Part shown: one piece after another, positions 47,701 through 59,789 of the stretch
How the letters are laid out: each line of letters opens with the position of its first letter
Numbering within the stretch: position 1 is the first letter of the stretch
Source: Mycteria americana
Lineage: Eukaryota; Chordata; Aves; Ciconiiformes; Ciconiidae
Direction of reading: 5' to 3'
DNA: 64,000 bases
NCBI RefSeq assembly: GCF_035582795.1
Contig: NC_134365.1
Coordinates: 138,783,077-138,847,076 of the forward strand
The notes under the pieces: generated by a model
Databases searched by the model: none
Told to the model about the DNA's origin: nothing
What the model saw: the letters and a program-made list of their open reading frames with translations, nothing else
Made by a program: the position numbers and the translations under genes

Positions 47701-50700
47701 TTTTGACTTACTGGGCTCTCAGACCAGGTCACTGAGTGGTAACTGAAATAGGTAGAGGGGAATGAGCTCCCTCACTTCCACTCTGCCTCCCCCTTTCAAC
47801 GGTTTGGACCTTGAAGGTACGTTGTTTTAAGCATATCTAAATTAATTGCTCAGTTTTTCATCCTGCCTTAAATTTGGCAGGAAATCCTCCAGAAAGAAGC
47901 AAATTTTTTTTGGCATTGAGGGTTTTAATGTCAAGAGACAACTTCTAATGAGGACAGAAAATTTGCAAGCAAATAATTCAATTACATACTAGATAATGAT
48001 CTGTGCCTGTCTCACACTCCAGCAGTTGCGGAAGTAAACCTTGATACTGGACGTGGAAATGAAAATGAACTCTTTTTGTGGTCTTCCTGTGGTTTACAGC
48101 CAATGAAACTTGATGGTGCAACAAAAGAAGAGAAAGCTATCAAAAATACCCTTTTATCTAACAGCATAAGCAAGCAAGAGGTGTCCGGTGCCCTGCCAGG
48201 AAGACTTTGGTTGCATGGTGTGTGCTGCGGTTCTCAGCCATCCCATTTTGAGGCGGATCAGGCGCAGCGCTCGACAGACGCTTCGCAGTGCTAAGTAGTT
48301 GGGGGCGAGTGGGTGAAACACTGACTGACTTGTGTTGGCAGATGGGAATTCAGGGATTCATTAGTCATGCTGTAGTCTCTTGTTTTGCAGTGTGTCGTGA
48401 TGAAAAGAGAGAAGAGAGTTGCCTTTTGATAGCTGAGGAGGGGTTTTAAATACTGCAGGGGGAAGGCTGCTGTTTGAACGATGTTGTCTTCCACAGCAGT
48501 TGATCACTGAGATAGTCGTGTTGCAGATCAGGGAGATTTATGTGATGGGATTAGGATTACCAGACTCTGTTAATTATGGAGAGTGGACTGCTGGACCTTA
48601 TTTTGGAATAAGCAGAGAATGGTCCAAAGAGGTGTTATCTTAAATGCATTTTCTGTAGGTGGGAAGACCTTTTTCAACTGCAGCATAATCATACAGTAAT
48701 ATAGTTCTTGTTTTACCAAATTAGGGTCTGTTCCAGTAAAAATCAGTCAACTGGAAGATAAACATAATTTGTTTTCTAGTGCGTCTTACGTAATGGTACC
48801 TTTGTGATACTCAAATTTGGGTTCTTTATCTATCTTATGTCACTCTCTCCCCAGGAGGCTGTAGTGTGCCTACTTAAGATTTGCCTTGCCATTCTTCAGT
48901 GATTCACTTTTTGTGTGGAAATTGGGTCTAGACCTGTGCTATCTGTCAAAGTAGCATAGGATGTGTGAGGCACGCTGTCCTGGTCACATCATCTTAATTT
49001 TAGATCGCAGGAGGGAGGAGGAAGACAAACAAGTCTTTCCATCCACCTACATCTTCAGTATTGAAGTCACAAATGTCTAAAAGGGTGTTAGTAGAAATGA
49101 TCAGCAATGAAATCATCCATGAAAGTTAATAGAGGGGTAAATATACGATGAAATGAAAGATGCCATAAAATTAATAGTTGGAGAGACATGAATGTTTGTA
49201 ACCTTGCTAAAGTCTGTGGCAAAATGAAGTACTCTTGAATAAATTAGAGTAACAACAAGAGGAGTAAGCTTATGAAAAATTTGAAGTATGTTCTGTCAAA
49301 ATTGGGCAACGTTTCTTAATCAGGCGTATCTCAGAGCTACCCTTCTGCCTATGGAAGCACGGACAAGCCTTGTGAAACAGTCCATCCAAGAAGAAACAGA
49401 GTTAATGGGTGCCAGGCCATTTTGCGCCAGTTGCTTGGTAAAGAGAAGAGTGCGAAAGTCCTTCACACAGTGGGACCAGTTTAAAGGGACTAACTGCTGG
49501 CAGCCCCTGGGCTACAGCCCTCCAAGCTCGGTTTCACACCTTCTCCTACTGAAGTGTAGGTAAATAGAAGGGTTTAAAATAAGTGTTCCTCAGTGTAGTA
49601 AGTGCAGTTTCACCAAAGTCCTCCCGTATCTTGGCTGCCTCCTAAGACATTAAATGTTGTGCTTTCCCCATGCTCTCTTCTGTCCCTGTTGCTCTGCAAG
49701 CATTGGAAGCTTTTCATGTTAGCAGTCAGCCTTTACTCTTTGGGTTGTAATGCTGGTCACAAATACCCTTCTGGCTCTTAAAAGAAGGGACATAAACTGC
49801 CCTTTTTTGGACAGTTCAGGTTAAGCGCGATATTGATCCCAGCCTGCGTCGTTCTCGAATTAAGGGGACTGAACATGTTTTTGCTTTGTTACCTGTGAGT
49901 GTCTGACACAAGAAGCTGACTGCCGAGCCTTTCTGGGAATGATGCCTTTGGGGTGCCTAAATAGAAATCAAGGGGCCAGGTTTGTGGATCTCTTAAGGGG
50001 CTGCTTCTGCCTAAATATGACCAGTGTCCTTGCAACACTATGGAGAACCAGCCCAATAAAAACTGAAGCCCTATCTTTGAATAGCTGCTGGATGGATGTA
50101 CAGTGCAGGAGCAGCTTTTGTATGTGTGTGTGGGGGGAAGAACTGAAGCATTCGGTATTTCCAAAATGTTCTAACCATACTGTCAGTGTTGCTTAGCAGC
50201 AGAGGGTTTAAAATAGCGGTATTGCTCAACAGTGTGAGCCACGTTTGCACATGGTAATGTTCTGTGTCCTGTATTGACTTGCTGCATTATAAAAGTGCTA
50301 AGTTAATGTAAGGAAAGTGAAGATAGCTCATCTCCTCCTCTCTTAACTTGGTGAACAAATGGCTGAACAGTGACATGTCTTCCTGATGGTTTCAACAAGC
50401 AGATGTCCAGTACAGGCATACCACGGTGGTTTGGTCCCCAGAGATGTCTGCATGCAGACCTCACTCAGATGTGAAGGCCTTTCACACCCCCCGTTGTCTA
50501 TGAGCAAGTTTAACTCTCGACCCAGCAGCCCGCGCTGGTGGCGACTGGGGCTGTGCTATTAATGCAGCATCAGTTGGTTTGGGGGGCACTGGCAACGAAC
50601 AGTGGGGACAAGAGCAAGTGCAAATAACACTCAGTTATCTCTCGGCAGCCCAACTTCTCGGTCCTTGTCAGTGCGTGTTCCCACTACTCATCTGCTTCCT

Positions 50701-53300
50701 GGCTGGTTTGGTCTTCTGAAGGGATGCTGAGAGTGTCTGAGGTGGAGGTGTCTCTGAGCCACTGTCTGTGGGAGTCCCAGCCTCCCCTGGAGTAAGTCGG
50801 AGGACCTGCGGGACTGCAGCTGTACTTGCTGTCTGCTCCAGAAGAGTGGAGTTGCAGTGATGGGGGCAATAGATCACAGTGGCCAAAGTGAAAAGTTTGA
50901 TACAGGTATCAAGGAGTTCAAGAGTTTTGTCCTCTACGGGATTAAACTAAGGGTGGATGGTGGTCAAGTTGTATGGTAGCCTACTGAAAAATATTATTTG
51001 CTGATGTAAAGATGAACGGCCCAGTATATTATACGTTCTACCTGCTTCGAAGAGCTTCAACACTTGCTTTAGAGCTATAGAAATACTCCCTTAGCATTAC
51101 TAATGATCTTCCTAAGAAACATGACTAAGCATTATTGTATCAAAATAGGGCCATATTTTAATGCCCTGAAGTGAATTAAAATAGCAACTGGATCTGTCAT
51201 TAGTGCTTTGTATGCTGTACCATGGAAATAAAAAGTTTATCAGATGCAGATGTTTAAAAACTGACCTTAAAATAAGGAAAATATGTTTCTTAAGCAGATA
51301 TCTCTGTTTTTTTCAGTATTTAAAACCACAGCCTATTTCTTCAGTGAAGGCTCATAAACAACCCATCTTAAATTGGACGGTTAGAACACCATTTGAATTT
51401 ATGGCTATTTTATTCACACTTTGCCTTAAGTGTGGGCCATTTTATAATAGGCATTGCCTCAGCACACAGTGTATGAACAGTGGAGGAGTATGGCCATTAA
51501 GTTTTAATCTAAGACTGGGCTGTGTGCAAGTAAAATACTTCATTCAGTCACTTGCAGTTTGCAGGGTAGTGTTTCAAAAAGAAATCTGGTAGTGCTTGTG
51601 ATAAATAGCACAGTATAAATTGTGGGAATTAATATTAACTTAAAATGCTGGTTTGATGTTTTTGCGGAGGAGAGCCAAGCTCAGAGCAAGTGTAAACGAA
51701 GTCAACTGGTTTGGGTTGGAGATAGCAATGGATTTAATACTTCCATAGACTTACCTGCCATTGCTTTACCTCTGTAGAGACTTAAGATACAAGTGACAAG
51801 GACACTGAAAAAAAATGATTATGCCACCAGTTGCTTGGAAAGAAAACAAACAGACATCACATTTTAGTCAGAAAAAGGACACCTGATGTGCCAAGGGCTG
51901 ACGCTTTTTTTTTCTTTGCCAAAATGATTATGAAAGACATGAAGGTCATATGACAGACCTCTTATTTCCCTGCACACATGCTTTGTACTTCAGAAAGCAG
52001 TGAGTCTCATGAGATGTTTGTTGCTAAGAAAAATATGCTTCTGTTTCCAGTTAGGCAAACGGGGTCTTGTGAAACTGTCTCTGCAACCTCCTGTAGCTTT
52101 GTTTCGAAGTTCCTGTCGGTGGAGGTGCATTCACAGGAGCCCAACTTGCAAATTCTTCAGGTGTGTAAGAGATGGTGCAAGTAATTTCTGCACTACTGGC
52201 TTTCCACATTTGGGCTGTATTATGTTACCCAGCTGACGTGCAGAGTGCCACATGCAGACCGAGGATGTTGCTGTCCTGTGCTGGCTGGTATGCCTCTGAG
52301 CTGGCAAAGCGTTTTAGCGAATGTGATTCAAGGGTAACACTTAAGGATGCACTACAGGGAGGAGAGAGCTTTTTCAACTGGGATCCCTGTCAGTGAATTG
52401 CTCTGAACAGATTCTCGACTGGAGGGGAGGAAAGGGGGGATTGGAAAGCGCTCAGTGCAGCTGAGTGCTGCGTAGGTACTGTTTACCACTTCTGATTAGT
52501 CCCTAAACAAATCATTTCTCCATATATGTGTACACGTGCATGCACATGTGCTATGACAAGGCCTTGAAATGTTTATCCTGTATTTCAAAAGTATCTTGTT
52601 CTTGTGGTTTTTAGTAACAGTGTTTATCTATGACCTGTTTCCTGGATGGTTTGCAATGACCACAAGATGTATTTAGAGGAAAAAAGCTGAATGAAAATTA
52701 GCTGGACACATACGCAATATTGTCCTTTGTATGACTGCCGGCTCTTACTGATAAACTTCACACAGAGATGAGCAGGTTTTCTTCTATTTGTTTTAGATCA
52801 GAATCTTGCTAGAGCTTGAAGTTGTTCACAGGTGTCCAAAATTAGCTGTTAGTAGCCTTACAGGACTCACCTGGGCTTCAGCAAGGCTTGGATTTGGTCC
52901 TTTGCAAGTGTTGTTTCTTTACTTGTGCTCAAAATCCACGTAGTCTCAAGGCTTGCATGTTGCCTTAGATTATCAGTTCGTTTTCTCGGAGACTCGGTGA
53001 CTCCGTGCAGGAGGATGGATGAGATGCTAATTCTTTCTGCCACCTTCCATAACTGTTCTAAAGGTTGGTTTCCTCATTCCTTTTTTCATATCCGTGCATG
53101 CTTAGGATCATGAACGTAATCCTCAAGCGGGTTGCTGTGGAAAGGAGGAAAAAGCTCCGCGTTCGAACTGCTGCTGGCATGAGCCCAAGTTTTCCATAAG
53201 TGTCTCGCATTAGGCTCTGAGGCCAGGCCAAGCAAAGAGATACATTTCAGAGTTCTCTTTGGCTTTTGAAACTAGGTTTACATCTGGAGAAAATGCTCCC
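44723..53300 (+). other. Putative intron 1, no recognised gene
   Basis: Ordinary AT-rich intronic sequence. A short direct repeat GGATATAATCT lies near 45105-45140, and a weak acceptor/donor juxtaposition (TTTCAG|GTAACA) at 45881/45882. A 129-codon plus frame at 51203-51592 contains a good acceptor-like site (TCTCTGTTTTTTTCAG, ending at 51317) but no consensus donor follows before it ends. No recognised repeats or RNA genes. Confidence 0.5.
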
Positions 53301-53318
53301 ACGAAATGCTAATTCCCT

Positions 53319-53600
53319 TTGGGCAGAGGCAGATGTGGCCCTTGCGCACAAGCCACGTACCAGCGCCCGGATGTTTGTTACTCTCGGCTCAGCTGCTTGG
53401 TGAGAGCTCCTGGCTCCCGCGGGGTTCGCAGTGGCAGATCTGGGGGGGCAGCACCTCTCCTGCCTAGAGACGGGGTGATGAGCGCTTCAGGGCAGGCGCC
53501 TCGTCTTCGTGGGACCCAGGAAGGGACATTTGTCTGCATCTTGTTACTTCTGGGTGTGCCTAAGATTAATTTTCCGGTCCGCCAGGTAAGTGATGCATAG
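53319..53600 (+). other. GC-rich open segment ending at a perfect donor site
   Basis: About 270 bases with higher GC and CpG content than the flanks remain open in one frame. They run into CCAG|GTAAGT, an exact consensus donor, with GT at 53586. No in-frame ATG begins it; the first methionine-compatible codon is a TTG. Possible acceptors are TTTGGGCAG (ending at 53326) and GGTTCGCAG (ending at about 53432). It could be an internal exon, an alternative first exon or a pseudo-exon. The residues are arginine/glycine-rich and unrecognised. Confidence 0.2.
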
Positions 53601-56600
53601 TGAATGTGGTGGTATTTCTATTTGTGACTGAGTATTGCATAAACTGCTGCGTAAATTACATTGCTGATGAGGCCTATGCATACGCCTGACCTAAGTGTCC
53701 AAAGTGTCTTAAGGTCTGTTCTTGTGCTTTCGCACCTTGCCAATTCAGGATCTAAATAATGAAAAACAGGTCTCAGCTGCATAATTTTTACTTCACTTCC
53801 CTGAAGTTTGGTGCTTCCCCACATCAGGCCAATTTTACTCTCTTTGCCAGCCCTGCAGGTAGTCATCAGCTGTGGGGAGCTCTTAGGCATGTCATCTCCT
53901 GTTCTGGGATGAGTTAACCTTTTGTTGTTCCTGACTTTACTTTCTTGTTTTGAAGGGAGTTTTTCTTCTTAAAATTTTTTCTACAGCCAAATGAACGACG
54001 TGGTTCCTTTGCTTGTTTTTGTTTAATCCTAGGGCTTCTGCTTCCAAACATGGCTCGGCTTTACTCTGTTTCACTACCCTGGAGCAGCAGTTGCTGCTAC
54101 CCGAAAAGGCATTGAGCCCCAAGTGCTTCATTAGTGTGTGCTGTCTACCCGTAATTAAGGGGTAGGCTAGAACATGGTGATCTGTGTTCAGTTTGTATTC
54201 TGTCGCTTCGCTGGCTGCCCGGTAGACGTCTACGTTCAAAGCATCCTTCTTGGTCTTCCTTGTCGAGGGAGAGCGCGGGATGTCGCTCCGGTGCAACTTC
54301 TCCTGTCCCCAGGTTGCTCTGTGCAAGTGTGCTGCTGGCAGTGCCTGTGTGCAAGCCGCTGTGGTTTGGTAGGAGGAGCTCAAGCTGACACAGCGCTGGG
54401 ATCCGTGCTTAACTGCTGGCTGAGATGTGCTGTTTAGTGCCCTGTTTCTTAAGCCTATGTTTTGCTTTTGGTGGGTAGAAGTGTCTAGAAATCAATCCAG
54501 GAGCTGGTATTTGCAGAAGTCAAGCCAGTGCAAAGTCCACTTAATATTTGGTGGATATTTTTTTGGTCTGTCTGCGTATTTCCTGGTGGTCTTTCCTTTG
54601 CAGTTTAGATGTCTCGGAACTGCCGACACTTAGTGGTGTGTACGAGCTGCGGGATGGGAGGGTGTGAGCAGTGCGGTCCTAGATATCTCCTTGCGGCTTC
54701 CTGCCTATCTCAGGTTGTGGTGGCAACTCTGAGCACCGACAGGCATGGAGCAGTTGTTGCCTATCCTTGCCTTCACGCTTCACAATCCTCATATTTCTGT
54801 GCCTCTCAGTTTATCGCGTGTGCTGGGGTTGGGGGTTCTTTTGTTCAAGGCTAGAAACTGCTAACTTTTTAGGATGGCATTTGTCTGAGACAAGATGTCT
54901 TAGACTACTTTTGGCCACGCTGTATGTTGTGTTGCGTTTGTGTTCGATTAAAATTCCTCAGGCTTCGTTTCCGAGTAAAATGAAGCACATGGTCGTGCAG
55001 TGTCCCAGTCACACGGTAACAAAGGACTCCATTACAACGTTTCGTTAGAAGTCTGTGTATATCACGGTTGCTTCCATTTCCAACAAGAAACCCACAAACG
55101 ACCCAAGGGAAAGTTGAATATGTGTATGCTGTTGTCCAGCTATCTGCAGCTGGCTGGAAAGTGTTTTCCAATCCCCATCCTATGTTTTGTTAAATATTTT
55201 CTTGTGCTAAATTTAAGATTTTTTTCCTTTTATCAAGTACTACAAAAACGGAGAACTATACAGAATGTATTTTGCTGTCATTTTCTTCAATTAAATCCTT
55301 TATCTTTCTCTAATTAAGCTCTTTATCGTGAGCAATTACTGTCGTCTTATAAAAAACAATTTCCAAAAGGTTATCTTCCTTTAATAAGAGAACAGGAAAT
55401 TGTGCCAGGGATTACAGGCCCTGTGGAGGTTTGCCAGTAAATCTTCCGCATAAAATATTTGTAGTCATTGTAATTGCATACTGTACTTTGTGCTAGTGCA
55501 GAATCCCATTCTTCCCTTGAGTTCATCGTGCCTAGGTCTTAGGGCTTTTACAGTGCTTATGTGTTTAACATACACTCGCTGCTGCAGCCCGAAAGTACAT
55601 TTAAATTACAGAGGAAAGAAAACGGCCTATATTTTGCTTATGTCTACTACTGCGCTCTATTACTAGTAACACAGATGCAGATGTAGGCCAGTGGAGGGAA
55701 GGACCGCGTGCCTGAAGGGCTGTGGCAATCCCTGTTGCTGGATATGGCTGTAGAGAAAATGCAGGCAAGACTGAGGGGCATCAAGTCGGACTCGTCAAAG
55801 TAGATTTGGTTTCATGGGGGCTGCAGTGAAATTGTGGTGTTTTGCCCTTCATTTCAGATGAAATGCCCATGTACTTGAATTCGTACAGCTTGTTCTTGTG
55901 TCTCTTTCCTTGTGACTTGGCTTGCGGTTAATAACTATGCTAGCTAGAGAGAATCTAATTTGGGCATGTCTTCCTGTGCTACCATCGTTCCTCTGACAAT
56001 AACGTGTGCTGGAGAAAAATGTATGAAAACTGTATGGGTCAGTATGAATTCTTCCAGTTGTCCTCCTTCCCAGTTTACTCCTGTTATGTTCTTAGCTTGG
56101 TTATATCGTTCTAGCCAGGAGTCCCACAAAAATAGGCATTGAGTATTGGAATACAAACAAAGCTTTCTTGGTTTTGGTCCTTTTTGAATGAATGGGATGC
56201 CCTCTTGATAATTAAGACTAAATGGGCATATCCTTTTAAAAGGGTCTCTGGAATAGGATTGTTGGTTTGATGTTGACCCCAAAGGAAGAGAGGTTTGGTT
56301 CAGAGGGATCTTTCACTAGCAAACTGCTTTCCCAGCTTTGCCAATTGTGCATCCATCTGTAGGATGGTTGTTGGACTCTTAACATTTAATTGTATTTGCA
56401 GGCACGCATCTGAGCTCTGTATGTTCTATTTTTAATGCAGCAATAATGTGTCTGATACACTGAATCCGAAAGAAACACCAGTGCTGTAGCAGCAGGGGCA
56501 GTATTATTGTAAGGTACAGTAATTTCAGGCCAAACCCCACACCAGAAGAGGCTTCGGCTACCTAAGGCTGAATTTACAAATGTGAAAATCCCTTCCCAAT

Positions 56601-58087
56601 TAAAGTCAGAAAACTTGTGGGACACCATCTTTGTGCAAGGGAGTTTTCTTCCGTTTAAATCCGGAGCTCTGGGCAAGCTCAGTCCCTCTTCCTAGTCCTG
56701 AGCGATGTTGTACCAAAGGCAGGGAGGGATGCGGAAGAGAGTTTATGTGTCTCGTATGAATGTGGGCTTCTGAGATTGGGTACCTGGCATCGTGCAGTGA
56801 TGGCCACTGTGTTCTTCTAAAACATTGGTGAAGAGGAGGGCACGGAGGCAGAGCTCCAGACACGAACCATGCTCTCACACACGTGCGTGTGTTCTTGCCG
56901 TGTACATAAGTGGCTCCCACTGCTGTCACCCCGGCTGTTGCCTTCTTTTCCGGTGACCAGCAGGTTTTGGAAGAGAGGCTCTCATGAAGTTTTCCTTGGC
57001 CAGAGTTTTCCATACCAGGGTCTGGAGTGTGTGGAAGTCCTCACCTGAGATCTGAAAAAGCTTAGAGCTGAGGTTCTCTTCTTGTCACGCAGCGTGATCA
57101 TGCTTCTGGATCCCAGCCTGGCTGTCAGTCTGTATGTAACAGCCACCTTCTGCAGAGCCTCACTGCCTAGCTCAAAGTACTGAAATCCAGCCAGGTGCCT
57201 AAAAGTTGTCCCGCTGCTTTGTCTAGGCCAGGATGGACTAAGTTGCAGCTGTTAGCCACATACAGCAGCTATACATCTTTCATTGTTCAATTTGTTGTGT
57301 TACCAGCAACGGGGCAGTGCTGGGAGTAGAGAGGTGTGCAGTGGTGGGGTGCGGAGGGACCCCGCTGTGCACCTCGCCTAGTGGGTCTGTTCTGCGCAAC
57401 CATTTGGTCCTGTTGTCCATCACCTTAGCTTTTCCTCAGCTTTCCTTCACAGGTAACCTTTTGCTCCGGTGCAGATAGGATATCTTTTGGCTCTTACATG
57501 GATTAGGATTTTAGTAGGTAAACTGCATTCAGGAGCGTTGTCTGTCCCTTGATCCAACTCATGTTCTTTAGTATGTAAGGAGCTTGCTTCTTGTGTCATA
57601 CTTATTTAAAACTAAAATACAATGTTTAAGATTGCCTGCAGTAATCCAGTTCTAGTGCTGATCTGAAGATACCAAATTAGAATAAAAGCTAAATTTGAGG
57701 TTTATAGTGTATTACTTGAATACAGAAATAACATTTTCCAGCCCCAGTTGCAGATTTTTGAGTCTGGTTCTTCAGTGTCTCAGCAGGCCCTCAAATCTGC
57801 TATGCTACATGCAAAATGAAGCTACCAGCTACTCTGAAGCCAAAACTGGTCATTATAAAACCTCTGTAAGCTGGCTGCCAGCCTCAGAGTTCATTATGAG
57901 GGAGGTCATTCTTCCTTACAGGAATGAATGTAGCTTTTGAGTACATTTTAAAAGTTTCATTTAATCACAATGCGGATGAATTGTTTTAGCCATGATCGCC
58001 TGATGGGAAACTAACTTTCTTCTTCCTGGAAGAAAAAATGCCGTGTTGATTCTTGCAGCAGCTTTTAGAACTACAGGATGTGATTTC
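53601..58087 (+). other. Putative intron 1, no recognised gene
   Basis: Several overlapping frames of 80-150 codons lie on both strands near 53900-54450 and 56600-57000, without recognisable families. No mobile element was identified. Confidence 0.5.
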
Positions 58088-58111
58088 TTTTTTTTTTTTT
58101 TTTTTTTTTTT
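58088..58111. repeat. Poly(T) tract, 24 bases
   Basis: The longest homopolymer in the window. On the minus strand it reads as a 24-A run with an ATTAAA word some 60 bases upstream, as a retrocopy tail might. The adjoining sequence has no recognisable gene and no clear target-site duplication, so it is listed only as a simple repeat. Confidence 0.9.
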
Positions 58112-58436
58112 GAAAGAGTTGAAGATTTTGGCACGAACAAAGGAAATTTTTCTCCCTCTTCTCTGCTTTTTCTTTAATACTGAGTAGTCAGTTTTCTTTT
58201 GAAATCTGTGAATGTGCAGAATAAGGTGTTTAACAGGGCTCTTTCTGAAGCATCCTCTCAAAAGTCCATTTTTTTACAAATATTTTCAGCTCCTCCATAA
58301 AAATTGTGTGATTGCAAAATGCTTTGAAGACTGTACCAGTTTTGTATTTGGCTAAAATATTTTAAATAGGGAAAAGAAAGCGAGTAAATTATTCTTTTTC
58401 ATGGTGGATAGTCTTTCATGCCCTAATAGAAGGGTT

Positions 58437-58736
58437 TAGAGAAGAAGCCAGGCTCACCTTGAAGGTGCATGGTGTTAGGATGAGAAACCATGTCCTCAAG
58501 CTGGAACACAGGAATTTCCGATGAGATCTAAGGAAATCTTTTTTTCCCTGTGAGGGTGGTTAAGCACTGGAAGAGGTTGCCCAGGGAGGCTGCGGACACG
58601 CCATCCTTGGAGATACTCAATATGGAACTGGACAAAGCCATGAGCAAGCTGCTGTAACTGACCCTGCTTTGGCCGGGGCATTGGACTAGAAACCACCAGG
58701 AATCCATCCCAACCTAAATTATTCTATGATTTTGTG
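58437..58736 (+). mobile_element. CR1 LINE 3' fragment (forward orientation)
   Basis: Characteristic phrases appear in order: CTCAAGCTGGAACACAGGAA, CCCTGTGAGGGTGGTTAAGC, GAAGAGGTTGCCCAGGGAGG, CCATCCTTGGAGATACTCAA, then CCATCCCAACCTAAATT. The terminal octamer ATTCTATG is at 58721, followed by a variant ATTTTGTG. The copy is 5'-truncated and non-coding, as is usual for CR1. Confidence 0.95.
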
Positions 58737-58906
58737 AAATTCATCTTTGTATGTGCAATATCTATGGTATTGCATGAGTTTGTCATTCTGTTATACGATT
58801 GTATTTTCTGTATGATTGCTGACAACCACAAAGAAATGGAGAGGGGATGGTCTTGGTAGAGGTCAGAAGTCTACAGCAGGAACTAGTTGGTGAGCAACTA
58901 GAGGAG

Positions 58907-58950
58907 TTGTCTAGTTGTTGTCTAGTTGTTGTCTAGGAGTTGTCTAGTTG
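58907..58950. repeat. 11-bp tandem repeat, four units
   Basis: Four consecutive units of TTGTCTAGTTG (the third reads TTGTCTAGGAG) span 58907-58950. The same core in inverted orientation (CAACTAG at 58895-58901) and another CTAGTTG copy at 58883-58889 lie just upstream, making a small local inverted pair. Confidence 0.9.
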
Positions 58951-58954
58951 TCCA

Positions 58955-58982
58955 GCTGCACTGGACAGGAGTCCAGTGCAGC
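58955..58982. repeat. Perfect 12-bp hairpin with 4-base loop
   Basis: GCTGCACTGGAC at 58955-58966 and its exact complement GTCCAGTGCAGC at 58971-58982 flank the loop AGGA. It begins four bases after the 11-bp tandem array. No T-run follows, so it is not a terminator-like or polymerase III signal, and the stem is too short for a typical microRNA precursor. Confidence 0.9.
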
Positions 58983-59299
58983 AAGCTGCTACATGTTCAG
59001 GATATTATCCTGCAGCCATGAAATGGAGGGTAGTGTGTGTACATCTCTCCGCGACAACTGTCTGAGGATTGTCATGTTGTAAGTAGCTGTGAAGAGGTAT
59101 GCCCAGGATTGATTTTCATTATGTGTGTAAAAATGCGTTGGTGAAAGAAAATAGAAACTTTAAAGTACTGTATGGCTTTACTTTCCCTAGTATAGATGCT
59201 TTGCCAGGACCAGTTTAGAAGAATCCAGTCTCATAACACTAGTCCCTCGATGCTGAGAAAAATAAATAGCAGTGATTTCAAACACCTGTCTCCTCCTAG

Positions 59300-59322
59300 C
59301 CAAACTCCAGGACTTTTTCCAA
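59300..59322 (+). other. Candidate 23-nt microexon
   Basis: A very good acceptor (ACCTGTCTCCTCCTAG, ending at 59299) and a near-consensus donor, CAA|GTAAGT at 59323, enclose 23 bases. After a first exon ending in ATGG the join would read MAKLQDFFQ and leave phase 0. This is frame-compatible but unrecognised, and it is incompatible in phase with the next candidate at 59711-59789 if both were joined in series. Treat as a hypothesis. Confidence 0.15.
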
Positions 59323-59710
59323 GTAAGTACTTGTTTCAAAACATGTTTAAATGTTGAATTTTCACATGGCTTAAACTAAACACATAAAGTAACAGGGATA
59401 TCCAGTTCTAATCCTCTGTAAGCCTTTTGATTTACTTTATGGTTGTTGGAGAGGAGATTGATTGCCTGTTGCCAGAGAGATTCAAGATGAGCAAAAAGAC
59501 TTGGTATTGTAGATGCTTCCCAGCCCAACAGGTCAGAAAGGGAAAATTCCTTGGCCTTAATTCACTTTAAATGTTTCAGCAGAAAATAAATATGACTTCC
59601 AGAAAATGTTGTGCTCTCTATTCTAGATGTTTCCTTTCTTGCTATTCTGAAGTAATTCATTCAGATATCTTAGTTTTTAACACAGATGTGTCAGTGCTAT
59701 CCTGTTGCAG

Positions 59711-59789
59711 GTCCATATAAATTCTGGGCCATCAGCGTCAAAGAAATTCTAAATCAATTAGGTGTGTGGTCCAGGCTGGAAGGAGACAG
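59711..59789 (+). other. Candidate 79-nt coding exon
   Basis: Acceptor TATCCTGTTGCAG (ending at 59710) and donor GACAG|GTAAGA (GT at 59790) bracket 79 bases. They are open only in the frame that a phase-1 upstream exon would require. Joined to ATGG the protein would begin MGPYKFWAISVKEIL, continue NQLGVWSRLEGD and leave phase 1. I do not recognise it. The other two frames contain stops. About a third of random 25-codon stretches stay open in a given frame, so the support is modest. Confidence 0.2.

Noticed and set aside
51203-51592. 129-codon plus-strand frame with an internal strong acceptor
   Set aside because: No consensus donor follows the acceptor within the open stretch, and the translation has no recognisable motif. 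It is likely chance.
58088-58261. Minus-strand poly(A) with upstream ATTAAA as a processed retrocopy tail
   Set aside because: The adjacent sequence shows no gene similarity that I recognise, and I could not find a target-site duplication. A simple T expansion is sufficient.
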